Source: JABFWF01 sp035539135
Lineage (GTDB): Bacteria; Pseudomonadota; Gammaproteobacteria; Xanthomonadales; Xanthomonadaceae
Direction: 5' to 3'
Assembly: GCA_035539135.1 (NCBI GenBank)
Contig: DATLJD010000008.1
Location: 124,001 to 188,000, forward strand
DNA length: 64,000 bases
Notes under the pieces: model-generated
Seen by the model: the letters and a program-made list of their open reading frames with translations, nothing else
What the model was told of the DNA's origin: nothing
Databases searched by the model: none
Made by a program: the position numbers and the translations under genes
Part shown: piece after piece, positions 24,328-34,309 of the stretch
Position numbering within the stretch: the first letter of the stretch is position 1
Layout: each line of letters opens with the position of its first letter

Positions 24328-24807
24328 CTACCCGCGGCGGCCGAGCCGCAGCGTGTCCAGCAGCAGGAATACCGGGGGCCACAGCAGCATGCCCAGCAAC
24401 GGCGCCCACCAGAACACCCACGGCAGGGTCGGCGCGCCGAGCGCGACGTGCACCGCCGCGCTGACCACGCGATCGTTGAGCAGCAGGCCGCCGATCGCCA
24501 GCGCCTGCTGCCACAGCGGGAAGAAGCGCATGCGCGCGCGGAAGCGCTGCAGGATGAAGGCCATGATCGTCAGCCGCAGCGCCTGCTCGCCGAGCAGCGA
24601 GCCGAACGCGAGGTCGGCGAGCACGCCCATCGCGAAGGCGAAGCCGAGGCCGAGCCGCTCCGGTTCCTCCAGCACCCAGTACGCGACCACCAGCGCCAGC
24701 CAGTACGGCCGCAGCGGCTGCAGCAGCGGGGTCAGCGGCAGCAGGCCGAGCATCAGCGCGGCGAGCACGCTGAGCGGCAGCGGCCACTGGCTGCGCGCGC
24801 GGCTCAT
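24328..24807 (-). CDS. mreD: Rod shape-determining protein MreD
   Basis: 159 residues with five membrane helices and little else. The family-typical patches are PYWLALVVAYWVLEEPERLGLGFAFAMGVLADL and LGEQALRLTIMAFILQRFRARMRFFP (split here across the annotation only). It is the integral-membrane partner of MreC in the elongasome. The start codon overlaps the mreC stop (ATGA, 24804-24807). The context mreC-mreD-mrdA is decisive since the sequence itself is poorly conserved. Confidence 0.94.
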   Translation of the reverse strand: MSRARSQWPLPLSVLAALMLGLLPLTPLLQPLRPYWLALVVAYWVLEEPERLGLGFAFAMGVLADLAFGSLLGEQALRLTIMAFILQRFRARMRFFPLWQQALAIGGLLLNDRVVSAAVHVALGAPTLPWVFWWAPLLGMLLWPPVFLLLDTLRLGRRG

Positions 24808-25784
24808 CGGGAGGCTCCCGGGGACGGGCGACGCGGCGGCGCGGCGTCGCTGCGCGTGGCGGGCGCGGTCGTGCGCTGCGCGCTCGCCGCCGGCGCCTGC
24901 CCCGGCTGCGCCGCGGCGGGCGCCGGCGCGGTGGTGGCGGCGTCGGGCGCGCGGTCGCGCAGCAGCAGCACGTCCTTGCCGCGGTCCAGCTGCGCCGCCG
25001 GCCTGAGGTCGCCGATCAGGAACGCGCGACTGTCGTCCGGACGCAGCGCGACTACGCTGCCGACCGGGAAGCCGGCCGGGAAACGGCCGCCAAGGCCGGA
25101 AGTCACCAGCACGTCGCCGACCTTGATGTCGCTCGACAGCGGGATGTTGGCCAGCCGCAGCTGGTCGCTGCGGCCCTCGCCGTAGGCGACCAGGCGCACG
25201 CCGGTGCGCGCGACCACCACCGGCACCGCGTGGTCGGGATCGGTGAGCAGCAGCACGGTCGCGCTGCGCGGCGCAACCGCGATGATCTGGCCGACCAGGC
25301 CGCCGGCGTCGATCACGGTCTGGCCGGTTTCCACGCCGTCGCGCGCGCCGGCGGCGAGCACCAGGCGCTGGCGCACCGGATCGAGGTCGATGTCGAGGAT
25401 CGGCGCCAGCTGCACGTCCAGGCCGCCACGCTGCGCCGCCGCCAGCAGGCCCCGCAGGCGCGCGTTCTCCGCCGCCGCCGCCTGCAGTCGCGCCAGGCGC
25501 GCGCCGCTGATCAGCAGCGCGTTGCGCAGCACGCGGTTCTCGTGCGCGAGCTGGGCGCGGGTGGTGGCGTTGTCGCGCAGGTCCTCGCCGACCCGCCCCG
25601 GCAACCCGGCCAGCCACCACAGGGGCTGCACCACCACCTCGCTGCGCGCGCGCAGCTGCGCCAGCCAGCCGCCGCGGTGGTCGAGCACGATCAGGGCGAC
25701 GGCGAGCGCCAGGAACGCCAGCAACCGCAGGGTGCCGGCGACGTCGCCGGGCTTGGGTGCGGGAGCGCTGGTGTAGGCAGGCAC
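24804..25784 (-). CDS. mreC: Rod shape-determining protein MreC
   Basis: 326 residues: a membrane anchor at about 18-38, a coiled coil (about 70-110: LAHENRVLRNALLISGARLARLQAAAAENARLRGLL region), then the beta-barrel MreC domain with LDVQLAPILDIDLDPVR, DAGGLVGQII and TSGLGGRFPAGFPVG. The last ~55 residues are Ala/Pro-rich and disordered. MreC is a periplasmic scaffold that activates PBP2. It is separated from mreB by 168 bp of hairpin-rich sequence. Confidence 0.95.
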   Translation of the reverse strand: MPAYTSAPAPKPGDVAGTLRLLAFLALAVALIVLDHRGGWLAQLRARSEVVVQPLWWLAGLPGRVGEDLRDNATTRAQLAHENRVLRNALLISGARLARLQAAAAENARLRGLLAAAQRGGLDVQLAPILDIDLDPVRQRLVLAAGARDGVETGQTVIDAGGLVGQIIAVAPRSATVLLLTDPDHAVPVVVARTGVRLVAYGEGRSDQLRLANIPLSSDIKVGDVLVTSGLGGRFPAGFPVGSVVALRPDDSRAFLIGDLRPAAQLDRGKDVLLLRDRAPDAATTAPAPAAAQPGQAPAASAQRTTAPATRSDAAPPRRPSPGASR

Positions 25785-25837
25785 GTCAGCGTGTCGGGTC
25801 GTTTTTGGCCGCGAAAGCGTCGCAGGGGCTCGTGGAC

Positions 25838-25951
25838 TTGATCCATGGATGGATCAACGCAAATGGCGAAGCCATTTGCGGCGCCGGGCAAGAACCACGC
25901 TTCTTGCTCGGCGCTTCGGAGTGGGCCATGGAGGGCCCATCTCCGAACAAG
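25838..25951. repeat. Cluster of four consecutive hairpins between mreB and mreC
   Basis: Four different palindromes sit end to end: 25838-25857 (TTGATCCAT pairing with ATGGATCAA), 25858-25880 (CGCAAATGGC with GCCATTTGCG), 25881-25914 (14-bp stem with one G-T pair) and 25915-25946 (TTCGGAG/GGGCC arms with a small bulge). The transcript of the mre operon must cross it. It does not resemble the REP family. It might be an mRNA processing or attenuation element or a short mobile repeat. Confidence 0.75.
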
Positions 25952-25952
25952 G

Positions 25953-26999
<1,047 letters not shown>

Positions 27000-27285
27000 C
27001 GGGCGCAGGTGTCCGTCAGGGTGCGGAGCGGCCCCGGCAGGCGGGAAAAACCGGGACGCGCAGGGGGAATGCGGGGGATTGGCTAGCCTAGCAACGGCCC
27101 CCGGGGGGCACAACAACGGCTTGGGCGACGCAGGCCACAAAACACGCGGCGCGCGGCGCCCCACCCCGCCCCTCCCCCGCGAGCGGGGGAGGGGGAACAG
27201 CGGGGCCGCAGCCGCGCCCGAAACTGGCCCCGCCCGCCCCCAGCCGCTACCCTAGCCGCCTTTTGGCACGCCCGAGTCCTGCACC
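27000..27285. other. Intergenic region between divergent mreB and PfkB genes, with one REP
   Basis: No gene. It must hold both promoters, which I could not place with confidence. A REP palindrome (CCTCCCCCGC-GCGGGGGAGG followed by GGGAACAGCGG) occupies about 27171-27200. Confidence 0.6.
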
Positions 27286-28218
27286 ATGTCGGCACTGATC
27301 TGCGGTTCCCTGGCCTACGACACCATCATGGTGTTCCCGGACCAGTTCAAGAACCACATCCTCCCCGACAAGGTGCACATCCTCAACGTGTCCTTCCTGG
27401 TGCCGCGGATGCGGCGCGAGTTCGGCGGCTGCGCCGGCAACATCGCCTACAACCTCAAGCTGCTGGGCGGCGACCCGGTGCCGATGGCGACGGTCGGCCA
27501 GGACTTCGGGCCGTACCGGGAGTGGTTCCAGGCCCAGGGCATCCGCCTGGACCAAGTCAAGGAGATCCCGGAGCTGTTCACGCCCCAGGCCTTCATCACC
27601 ACCGACCTCGACAACAACCAGATCACCGCCTTCCACCCGGGCGCGATGATGCGCAGCCACGAGAACCACGTGCGCGACGTGCCCGGCATCACCTTCGGCA
27701 TCGTCAGCCCGGACGGGCGCGAGGGCATGCTGCAGAACGCGGAGGAGTTCGCCGAAGCCCGGATCCCCTTCATCTTCGATCCGGGTCAGGCGATGCCGCT
27801 GTTCTCGGGTGAGGAGTTCCGCCACTTCATCGAGCTGGCGGACTACGTGGTGGTCAACGACTACGAGTCCAACCTCCTGCAGGAGCGCAGCGGCTGGGAC
27901 GCGGCGACGATCGCGTCCAAGGTCAAGGCCTACATCACCACCCAGGGCCCGCGCGGTTCGCTGATCCATACCGGCGGCCAGACCCTGGAGATCCCGCCGG
28001 CGCACGAGCGCCGGATCACCGACCCGACCGGCTGCGGCGACGCCTATCGCGCCGGCCTGATCTTCGGCCTGATGCGCGGCGACGAGCTGGCGACCTGCGG
28101 GCGGATGGCTTCGCTGATGGGCGCGCTGAAGGTGGAATACCCCGGGACCCAGAACCAGCGGTTCACCTGGGCGGAGTTCGCCGGGCAGTTCCGGCAGCAG
28201 TTCGGGTACGCGATCTAA
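27286..28218 (+). CDS. PfkB-family carbohydrate/adenosine kinase
   Basis: 310 residues, complete. The N-terminal PfkB motif region reads REFGGCAGNIAYNLKLLGG and the C-terminal catalytic motif ITDPTGCGDAYRAG (the Asp of GCGD is the base). The family transfers phosphate from ATP to sugars or nucleosides; this subgroup is usually annotated as adenosine kinase, which would salvage adenosine to AMP. Substrate is inferred. It faces a methyltransferase gene across a REP cluster. Confidence 0.85.
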   Translation: MSALICGSLAYDTIMVFPDQFKNHILPDKVHILNVSFLVPRMRREFGGCAGNIAYNLKLLGGDPVPMATVGQDFGPYREWFQAQGIRLDQVKEIPELFTPQAFITTDLDNNQITAFHPGAMMRSHENHVRDVPGITFGIVSPDGREGMLQNAEEFAEARIPFIFDPGQAMPLFSGEEFRHFIELADYVVVNDYESNLLQERSGWDAATIASKVKAYITTQGPRGSLIHTGGQTLEIPPAHERRITDPTGCGDAYRAGLIFGLMRGDELATCGRMASLMGALKVEYPGTQNQRFTWAEFAGQFRQQFGYAI

Positions 28219-28590
28219 GAGCGCCCTCACCCCGACCCTCTCCCGTAAACGGGAGAGGGGGAACGGCCTTGGCGGAGCGTTGCTTCTGCTGTCACCTCTC
28301 CCACTTTGGGGGAGAGGGGGAACTGCGGGGAAGTTTCCGCGGCGCTGCCTTGCTGTCACCTCTCTCGTTTACGGGAGAGGTCGAGCGCGAAGCGCGAGGG
28401 TGCCGCTGTTGGCGAAAGACTCACCCCCACCCCAACCCTCCTCCGCTGCGCGGGGGAGGGGGCCAAAGCAGAAGCGCCCCCACCACAGCCCTCTCCCGTC
28501 GGCGGGAGAGGGGGTATTGCGGCGCGCCGCGGGTTGCTGTCACCTCTCCCGTTTACGGGAGAGTCGAGCGCGAAGCGAGGGAACTGCAGG
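28219..28590. repeat. REP cluster, five elements
   Basis: 372 bp without a gene, between the convergent PfkB and methyltransferase genes. Five palindromes based on CTCTCCCG-CGGGAGAG or CCTCCGC-GCGGGGGAGG occur at about 28230-28262, 28292-28320, 28358-28382, 28436-28460 and 28487-28516, with a sixth partial at 28540-28566. They may serve as shared transcription-termination structures. Confidence 0.85.
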
Positions 28591-29286
28591 TCACGCCTTC
28601 GCGCGGCGGGCGACGATCAGGTAATTGTTGAATGGCGTGTTGCCGCGCAGCGGGCTGAATCTGCTCTGCAGGCCGGCGGCGTCCAGGCGCGCGCGCAGTT
28701 CGTCCTCGCGCGGGTAGCGCAGCGGGGGCGACTTCATCCAGCCCAGGCGCGCGGCGATACGGTCGAAGGCGCCGGTGGTGCGGATGCGGGCGCCGCCATC
28801 GTCGAGGCCGCTGCGGATCACCAGCACGCCGCCGGCCGACAGCATGCCGATCGCGGCGTCGAGCAGGCGCGCCTGCGCGTCCGGCGGCAGGTACTGCAGC
28901 ACGTCGAGGAGGGCGACGCTGCCCCGGTGCCGCGGGTACGCGGCGGCGAGATCGACGACGTCGAAGCTGGCGTCGGCGATGCCGGCCACCTGCCCGGCCC
29001 GCCGCGCCTGTGCGATCTTGGCGGCGTCGAAGTCCACGCCCCGGTACGGCAGCGCGATGCCGGCGTCGCGCAACGCCAGCGCGAGCAGGCCGATCCCGCA
29101 GCCGAGGTCGAGCAACGGCGCGGCGGTGCCGCGCAAGGCGTCGGCGACCGCCGGATACAGCGGGTCGCTGGCCAGCTTGGCGCGGCTGTAGAAGTAGTTC
29201 CAGCGGTTGCCGAACCAGCGCGCCGGCTTGTACGCCGCGGCGATGCGCGCGGCGCTGGCGCGGTCGAGCGCACGGCCGTCGCTCAC
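28591..29286 (-). CDS. Class I SAM-dependent methyltransferase
   Basis: 231 residues from GTG 29286, whose GTGA overlaps the stop codon of the SGNH hydrolase. Motif I LLDLGCGIGLLALALRDAG (about 73-91) and motif II YRGVDFD are clear; motif IV lies at VALLDVLQYLPPDAQ. A conserved ARWFGNRWNYFYSRAKLASDP precedes motif I. The substrate is unknown; co-transcription with the hydrolase and an alanine-type aminotransferase suggests a small-molecule or lipid role, but this is only context. Confidence 0.85.
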   Translation of the reverse strand: MSDGRALDRASAARIAAAYKPARWFGNRWNYFYSRAKLASDPLYPAVADALRGTAAPLLDLGCGIGLLALALRDAGIALPYRGVDFDAAKIAQARRAGQVAGIADASFDVVDLAAAYPRHRGSVALLDVLQYLPPDAQARLLDAAIGMLSAGGVLVIRSGLDDGGARIRTTGAFDRIAARLGWMKSPPLRYPREDELRARLDAAGLQSRFSPLRGNTPFNNYLIVARRAKA

Positions 29287-29900
29287 TGCAGTAGCCTGCG
29301 CGCGACCGGCAGCGCCAGCGCCGCCCATTCGGCGTGCATCGCCGCGGACGGATGCAGGCCGTCGTCGGCCAGCATCGACGGCGCGCCGCCGAGCGCGCGC
29401 GAGACGCCGGTGATGTCCACGAAGGCGACCTGGCGCAGCGCGCAGGTCGCGCGCGCGGCGGCGTTGTAGGCGTCGAGCTCCTGCGCGATGGCCGCGCGGT
29501 CGCGGCCTTCGGCGGCGGCGAACGGGGTCACGCCCCAGTCCGGAATCGACAGCACCAGCACGCGGTCGGTGCGGCCGCCGGCGAGCTTGACCGCGCGCGC
29601 CAGCAGCGCCGCGAACTCGCGCGCGTACTCCTCCACCGGCCGCCCGCGGTACTGGTTGTTGACGCCGATCAGCAGCGAGACCAAGTCCCACTGGCCGAGC
29701 GGTTCTTCCGCGTTCATCGCCGCGGAGAGCTCGTCAGTGGTCCAGCCGGTGCGCGCGAGGATGCGCGGATCGGAAAGCGGAACGCGCGCGCGGCGCAGTT
29801 CGGCGGCCAGCCGCGCCGGCCAGCGTGCGTCTTCGGCCACGCCTTCGCCGATCGTGTAGCTGTCGCCCAGCGCGAGCCAGGACAGCGCGGCGCCGGCCAT
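29283..29900 (-). CDS. SGNH/GDSL-family hydrolase
   Basis: 205 residues. The catalytic blocks are in order: block I ALGDSYTIGEG (Ser14), block III GVNNQYRGR and block V DDGLHPSAAMHAEWA (Asp and His). There is no signal peptide, so it is likely cytoplasmic. Such enzymes are esterases, thioesterases or acyl hydrolases. It lies 2 nt after the aminotransferase stop and overlaps the methyltransferase, so the three form one tight operon. Confidence 0.88.
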   Translation of the reverse strand: MAGAALSWLALGDSYTIGEGVAEDARWPARLAAELRRARVPLSDPRILARTGWTTDELSAAMNAEEPLGQWDLVSLLIGVNNQYRGRPVEEYAREFAALLARAVKLAGGRTDRVLVLSIPDWGVTPFAAAEGRDRAAIAQELDAYNAAARATCALRQVAFVDITGVSRALGGAPSMLADDGLHPSAAMHAEWAALALPVARRLLQ

Positions 29901-29902
29901 GC

Positions 29903-31141
29903 TCAGGCGACCGCGCGGGCGGCGCTTTCGGCGCGGCGTGCGAGCACGCGGTCGATACGGGCGAAGACTTCGCGCAGCACCGGCGCCTCCGGCAGCAGGG
30001 TCACCCGGAAATGGTTGCGGTACGGGACGTTGAAGCTCGAGCCGGGCACGATCAGCACCTGTTCCTCCTCCAGCAGCCGCAGCGCGAAGGCGTGGTCGTC
30101 GAAACCGCGCGCGGCGTCGCCGACCACCGCGGGAAAGCCGTACAGCGCGCCCTGCGGCGCGACCAGGGCGAGGTGCTCGCTGGCCGCGCAGCAGTCGATC
30201 AGCGCGCGCCGGGTCTCGTGCAGGCGGCCGCCGGGCGCGGTCAGCGCGCCGATGGTGTCCTCGCCGTGCAGCGCGGCCTCGATCGCGAACTGGCCCGGCA
30301 CGTTGGCGCACAGGCGCAGCGCGCCGAGCAGGTCCATCGCGTGGTGCAGCGGGCCGGTGGCGAGCGGATCGCCGCTGAGCACCGCCCAGCCGACGCGCCA
30401 GCCGCAGGCGCGGTGCACCTTCGACAGGCCGCCGAAGGACAGGCACGGCAGCTCGCCGGCGAGCGGGGCCAATGGCTGGAACGACGCGCCGTCGTAAAGG
30501 ATGCCGTCGTAGATCTCGTCGGCCATCAGCAACAGGCCGTGGCGCGCGGCGACCGCGGCGATGCGTTCGAGCAGCGCGCGCGGATAGGCGGCGCCGGTCG
30601 GGTTGTTGGGGTTGATCAGCACGATCGCGCGGGTGCGCGGGGTGACCAGCGCTTCGATCTCGTCGGGGTCGGGCAGGAAGCCGTGTTCCGGCAGGCAGCG
30701 GTAATAGACCGGGCGGCCGTCGTTGAGGATGGTCGCGGCCGACCACAGCGGGTAGTCGGGCGCCGGCAGCAGCACCTCGTCGCCGGGATCGAGCAGCGCG
30801 CGCAGCGACAGGTCGATCAGCTCGCTGACGCCGTTGCCGACGAACACGCGCTCAGGGCTCGCGTTGGGCGTGCCGCGCGCGCGGTGGAACGCGGCGATCG
30901 CCTCGCGCGCGGCGGGCAGACCCTGCTGGTGGGTGTAGGGATCGGTGGCGGCGATGCGGCCGGCGATCGCCTGCTGCAGGTGCTCCGGCGCGCGGAAGCC
31001 GAACGCGCCCGGGTTGCCGATGTTGAGCTTGATCAGCTGCCGGCCCTGCGCCTCCAGCTCGCGCGCCCGGCGGGCCAGCTCGCCGCGGATCTCGTAACGG
31101 ACTTCGGACAGGCGGGCGCGGGTCTTGAGCGGCGGCGACAT
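29903..31141 (-). CDS. alaA: PLP-dependent aminotransferase, AlaA-like
   Basis: 412 residues, fold type I aminotransferase. The PLP lysine is Lys241 in SFGGLSKVHRACGWRVGW; INPNNPTGAAYP and MADEIYDGILYDG contribute Asn and Asp/Tyr cofactor contacts. The N-terminus SEVRYEIRGELARRARELE and KLNIGNPGAFGF match alanine-synthesising AlaA (YfbQ), which makes alanine from pyruvate and glutamate. The exact substrate could differ. It is the first gene of a three-gene operon and its promoter lies close to REPs. Confidence 0.88.
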   Translation of the reverse strand: MSPPLKTRARLSEVRYEIRGELARRARELEAQGRQLIKLNIGNPGAFGFRAPEHLQQAIAGRIAATDPYTHQQGLPAAREAIAAFHRARGTPNASPERVFVGNGVSELIDLSLRALLDPGDEVLLPAPDYPLWSAATILNDGRPVYYRCLPEHGFLPDPDEIEALVTPRTRAIVLINPNNPTGAAYPRALLERIAAVAARHGLLLMADEIYDGILYDGASFQPLAPLAGELPCLSFGGLSKVHRACGWRVGWAVLSGDPLATGPLHHAMDLLGALRLCANVPGQFAIEAALHGEDTIGALTAPGGRLHETRRALIDCCAASEHLALVAPQGALYGFPAVVGDAARGFDDHAFALRLLEEEQVLIVPGSSFNVPYRNHFRVTLLPEAPVLREVFARIDRVLARRAESAARAVA

Positions 31142-31204
31142 CGTGAACGGGGCGGCAGGCAGGGCGGGTCAGCCTAGCTGAAAACGGGGGCTGCGCGGGG
31201 GAGC

Positions 31205-31575
31205 GGGTCAAGGCAAGAGCGCCCTCACCCCAGCCCTCTCCCGCAAGCGGGAGAGGGGGAACGGCGGGGCCGCGCGCAGGGCGAGGCTGTCAGCTCTGCG
31301 GCCTGCGGAAGAGGGGACTGCGGAGCGGGCGCGGCGGTGCTGTCACTTCTCCCGCTGGCGGGAGAGGTCGAGCGCGCAGCGCGAGGGTGAGGGTGCGGCT
31401 TTTCGCGACTGACTCACCCCCTCCCCAGCCCTCCCCCGCTGTGCGGGGGAGGGGGCTCAAGGCAACCTTGCCCGCTGTGCGGGGAGGGGGGCTCAAGGCA
31501 ACCTTGCCCGCTGTGCGGGGCTGGGGGCACAAAAGCAACCCCCCGCTTTGCGAGGGAGGGAGCCAAAGCGGCGCC
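31205..31575. repeat. REP cluster with a 36-bp tandem repeat
   Basis: Located in the 481-bp gap between divergent alaA and rsgA. REP palindromes lie at about 31236-31258, 31343-31365 and 31430-31450. From about 31437 the unit beginning CGCTGTGCGGGG recurs at 31473 and 31509, a 36-bp period with GGCTCAAGGCAACCTTGCC between copies. The remainder (31142-31204 and 31576-31622) must contain the two promoters; none was pinpointed. Confidence 0.85.
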
Positions 31576-31622
31576 CTGCCCGGGCCGCTTAGAATCCGGC
31601 GCATGCCTGCGTCCGCCTCTCC

Positions 31623-32732
31623 ATGACCCCGCTGCGCGCGATCGGCTGGCCCTATGCCGGCGACGTTGCCGATCCGCAGTGGGCGGCCTGCCTCGCGGCG
31701 CATCCGCGGGCGCGGCCGGCGCGGGTGGTCGAGCAGCACCGCAGCGGCTACGTCGTCGCCGAGGGGCCGGACCAGGCCGCCGCCGCCGAGTCGCCGCCGG
31801 AGTGGCAGCGCGCCACCGGCTACCGCAAGGGCAAGCTCGCGCCGGAGGAACGCGCAGCGGTCGGCGACTGGGTCTTGGTCGAGGGCGATGCCGCCAGCCC
31901 GCGCATCGTCGCCCTGCTGCCGCGCCATTCGGCGATCAAGCGCGGCGCTGCCGGCGAGCATTACCGGCAGCAGCTGATCGCCGCCAACGTCGACACCGTG
32001 TTAGTGGTGTGCGGGCTGGACGGTGACTTCAACCCGCGCCGGATCGAGCGCTACCTGCTGCTGGTGCAGGGTAGCGGCGCCACCCCGGTGGTGGTACTGA
32101 CCAAGGCCGACCAGGCCGGCGACGACGCGGTGGCGGCGACCCGCGACGCGCTGGCCGGCAACGTCGCCGGCGAGGTCGCGGTGCTCGCGCTCAACGCGCG
32201 CGACCCGGCCAGCGTCGCCGCGCTCGCGCCCTGGCTGCAGCCGGGCAACACCGCGGTGCTGGTCGGTTCCTCGGGCGCCGGCAAGTCCACCCTCACCAAC
32301 ACCCTGCTCGGCATCGAGCGGATGAAGACCGGCGAAGTGCGCGCGCACGACGCGCGCGGCCGCCACACGACCACCCACCGCGCGCTGATCCCGCTGCCCT
32401 CGGGCGCCTGCCTGATCGACACGCCCGGCATGCGCGAACTGAAGCCGACCGGCGAGGAAGACGTCGCCGAAAGCTTCGAGGACATCGAGGCGCTGGCCGC
32501 CGAATGCCGCTTCCGCGACTGCCGCCACCAGCGCGAGCCCGGTTGCGCGGTGCGCGCCGCGGTCGAGGCCGGCACCCTGGACCCCGGCCGCCTGGCCAAC
32601 TACGCCAAGCTGCGCGACGAGGTCGCCGGCGCCGCCGACCGCCTGGCCTTGCGGCTGGCGCAGAAGGGCGAGGCGAAGGTGCAGACGAAGGCGCTGGGGA
32701 AGCGGCTGGATGAGAAGTATGGGAAGCACTGA
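31623..32732 (+). CDS. rsgA: Ribosome small subunit-dependent GTPase RsgA
   Basis: 369 residues. An N-terminal OB domain is followed by the circularly permuted GTPase: G4 VVLTKADQAG, then G1 GSSGAGKSTLTNTLLG and G3 DTPGMRE. A C-terminal zinc finger has CRFRDCRHQREPGC. It checks late 30S subunit maturation and is stimulated by the ribosome. The OB domain carries an unusual AAAAESPPE insertion. Start ATG 31623; an ATG at 31602 is out of the preferred spacing. Confidence 0.95.
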   Translation: MTPLRAIGWPYAGDVADPQWAACLAAHPRARPARVVEQHRSGYVVAEGPDQAAAAESPPEWQRATGYRKGKLAPEERAAVGDWVLVEGDAASPRIVALLPRHSAIKRGAAGEHYRQQLIAANVDTVLVVCGLDGDFNPRRIERYLLLVQGSGATPVVVLTKADQAGDDAVAATRDALAGNVAGEVAVLALNARDPASVAALAPWLQPGNTAVLVGSSGAGKSTLTNTLLGIERMKTGEVRAHDARGRHTTTHRALIPLPSGACLIDTPGMRELKPTGEEDVAESFEDIEALAAECRFRDCRHQREPGCAVRAAVEAGTLDPGRLANYAKLRDEVAGAADRLALRLAQKGEAKVQTKALGKRLDEKYGKH

Positions 32733-32734
32733 GC

Positions 32735-32985
32735 TTTCTCCCTCCCCCGCGGAGCGGGGGCTGAGGCGGCGCGCTCATGCGCCACTGGCGCATGCGCCGC
32801 TGAACGCCCGAGGGCTGTGCCCGAGGGCCGGACGGGTCAGGGTGGGGGTGAGTGACGTCGCTCACCGCTTGCCCCCATCCCAGCCTGTCCGGCCCGGCGG
32901 CACAGCCGCCGGGCGTTCGTCGGTGCGCGAGCCAGTGGCTCGCAAGCACTCCTCCTCACCCCCCGCAAGCGGGGGTAGGAGCTAA
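32735..32985. repeat. Composite inverted repeat/REP region between rsgA and the QEGLA gene
   Basis: It contains a REP half (CCTCCCCCGCGGAGCGGGGG), a GCGCATGCGCC palindrome near 32790-32805 and a 37-nt stretch at 32844-32880 centred on the palindrome GTGAGTGACGTCGCTCAC. The reverse complement of that stretch is found without mismatch at 50806-50842. CGCCCG and GTCCGGCC arms on either side make the region one large imperfect inverted repeat. Confidence 0.8.
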
Positions 32986-32989
32986 GCGC

Positions 32990-34246
32990 GTGAACAGCGC
33001 CGACCCCATCGCCCACCACGCGGCACTCGACCAGCGCCTGGTCGCGGTCGCGCGCGAGATCCGGCTGCTCAACCTGGTCAGCTGGCCGGCGGAGGTACAG
33101 CGCAACTTCCTCGCGCGCTGGGAGCGCGGCGACACCGCGCTGCCGCTGGTGGAATACCCGAAACACGACTTCGGCGACGCCTGCCGCGAGCTGGACGCGA
33201 TCGCCGCCGCCGCCGACCCGCACCACCCGCTCGGCCACTACCTGATCGACGCCGCGCGCAACTGGTCGCTCGCCGCGCAACTGCTGGAATCGCTGGGCAC
33301 GCCGCGGGTCACCGCGCTGTCGGTCGAACTGTTCGGCCGTCCCGACGAACCCCTGCCCGGCCACGGCCCGAGCACCCGCGAGGCGGCGCGCCACTTCATC
33401 GCGATCGCCGACGAACTCGACCGCGAACTGCTGTCCCCGGCCGAGCACGTGGAGATCTCCGCCACCGCGCTGCAGCTGCAGCTGCAGGCCGCGCTCGACG
33501 ACTTCTTCGACGGCCGCATGATCGAAGTCGTCATCGACCCCGAGCTGATCGCCAAGGCCGCCGCCGGCGCCACCCGCATCCGCCTGCGCGGCGGCGCCGC
33601 CTTCAGCGACTACGACCGCCAGCAGCTGCTGCAGCACGAGGCCTTCGTGCACTCGCTGACCGCGCTCAACGGCCGCGCGCAGCCGGTGCTGGCCAGCCTG
33701 GCGCTGTCCTCGCCGCGGACCACCGCCGCGCAGGAAGGCCTGGCGACTTTCGCCGAGCAGATCACCGGCAGCATCGACATCGAGCGGATGAAGCGGATCA
33801 GCCTGCGCATCGAGGCGATCGCGCGCGCGCTCGACGGCGCCGACTTCATCGAGGTGTTCCGCTACTTCCTCGAGGAAGGGCAGACGCCGGCGGAGAGCTT
33901 CACCTCCACCCAGCGCGTGTTCCGCGGCGTCGCGCCCACCGGCGGCGCCGCGTTCACCAAGGACGCGGTCTACCTGCGCGGGCTGATCGGCGTGCACACC
34001 TTCTTCCGCGGCGCGCTCAAGCACGGCCGGCTGCGGCTGTGCCGGCTGCTGTTCGCCGGCAAGATGACCCTGGGCGACGTGCAGCGCTTCGAGCCGCTGT
34101 TCGACGCGGGCGTACTGGCGCCGCCGCGCTGGCTGCCGCACTGGGTGCAGCGGGCCAACGGGCTGGCGGGCATGCTGGCGTTCTCGCTGTTCGCCAACCG
34201 GATCCGGCTGGACGCGCTGGACGAGGACGTGCTGCCGGACGTGTGA
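32990..34246 (+). CDS. QEGLA-motif protein (DUF1704, flavohemoglobin-expression-modulating family)
   Basis: 418 residues from GTG 32990, chosen because AGGAG (32977-32981) lies 8 nt upstream. The family name motif is present as TAAQEGLATFAE, and a second motif LLQHEAFVHSL gives HExxxH, resembling a metallopeptidase site with the downstream Glu of QEGLA as a possible third ligand. The family (TIGR02421) was named from a flavohemoglobin neighbour elsewhere; its activity is unknown. It lies upstream of maeB on the same strand, 63 nt apart. Confidence 0.88.
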   Translation: MNSADPIAHHAALDQRLVAVAREIRLLNLVSWPAEVQRNFLARWERGDTALPLVEYPKHDFGDACRELDAIAAAADPHHPLGHYLIDAARNWSLAAQLLESLGTPRVTALSVELFGRPDEPLPGHGPSTREAARHFIAIADELDRELLSPAEHVEISATALQLQLQAALDDFFDGRMIEVVIDPELIAKAAAGATRIRLRGGAAFSDYDRQQLLQHEAFVHSLTALNGRAQPVLASLALSSPRTTAAQEGLATFAEQITGSIDIERMKRISLRIEAIARALDGADFIEVFRYFLEEGQTPAESFTSTQRVFRGVAPTGGAAFTKDAVYLRGLIGVHTFFRGALKHGRLRLCRLLFAGKMTLGDVQRFEPLFDAGVLAPPRWLPHWVQRANGLAGMLAFSLFANRIRLDALDEDVLPDV

Positions 34247-34309
34247 GCCCCGCCCGGCCTTTTCCGGCCGATTCGCTAGAATCGAACGCCCGCCCGCGGC
34301 AGTCCCACG

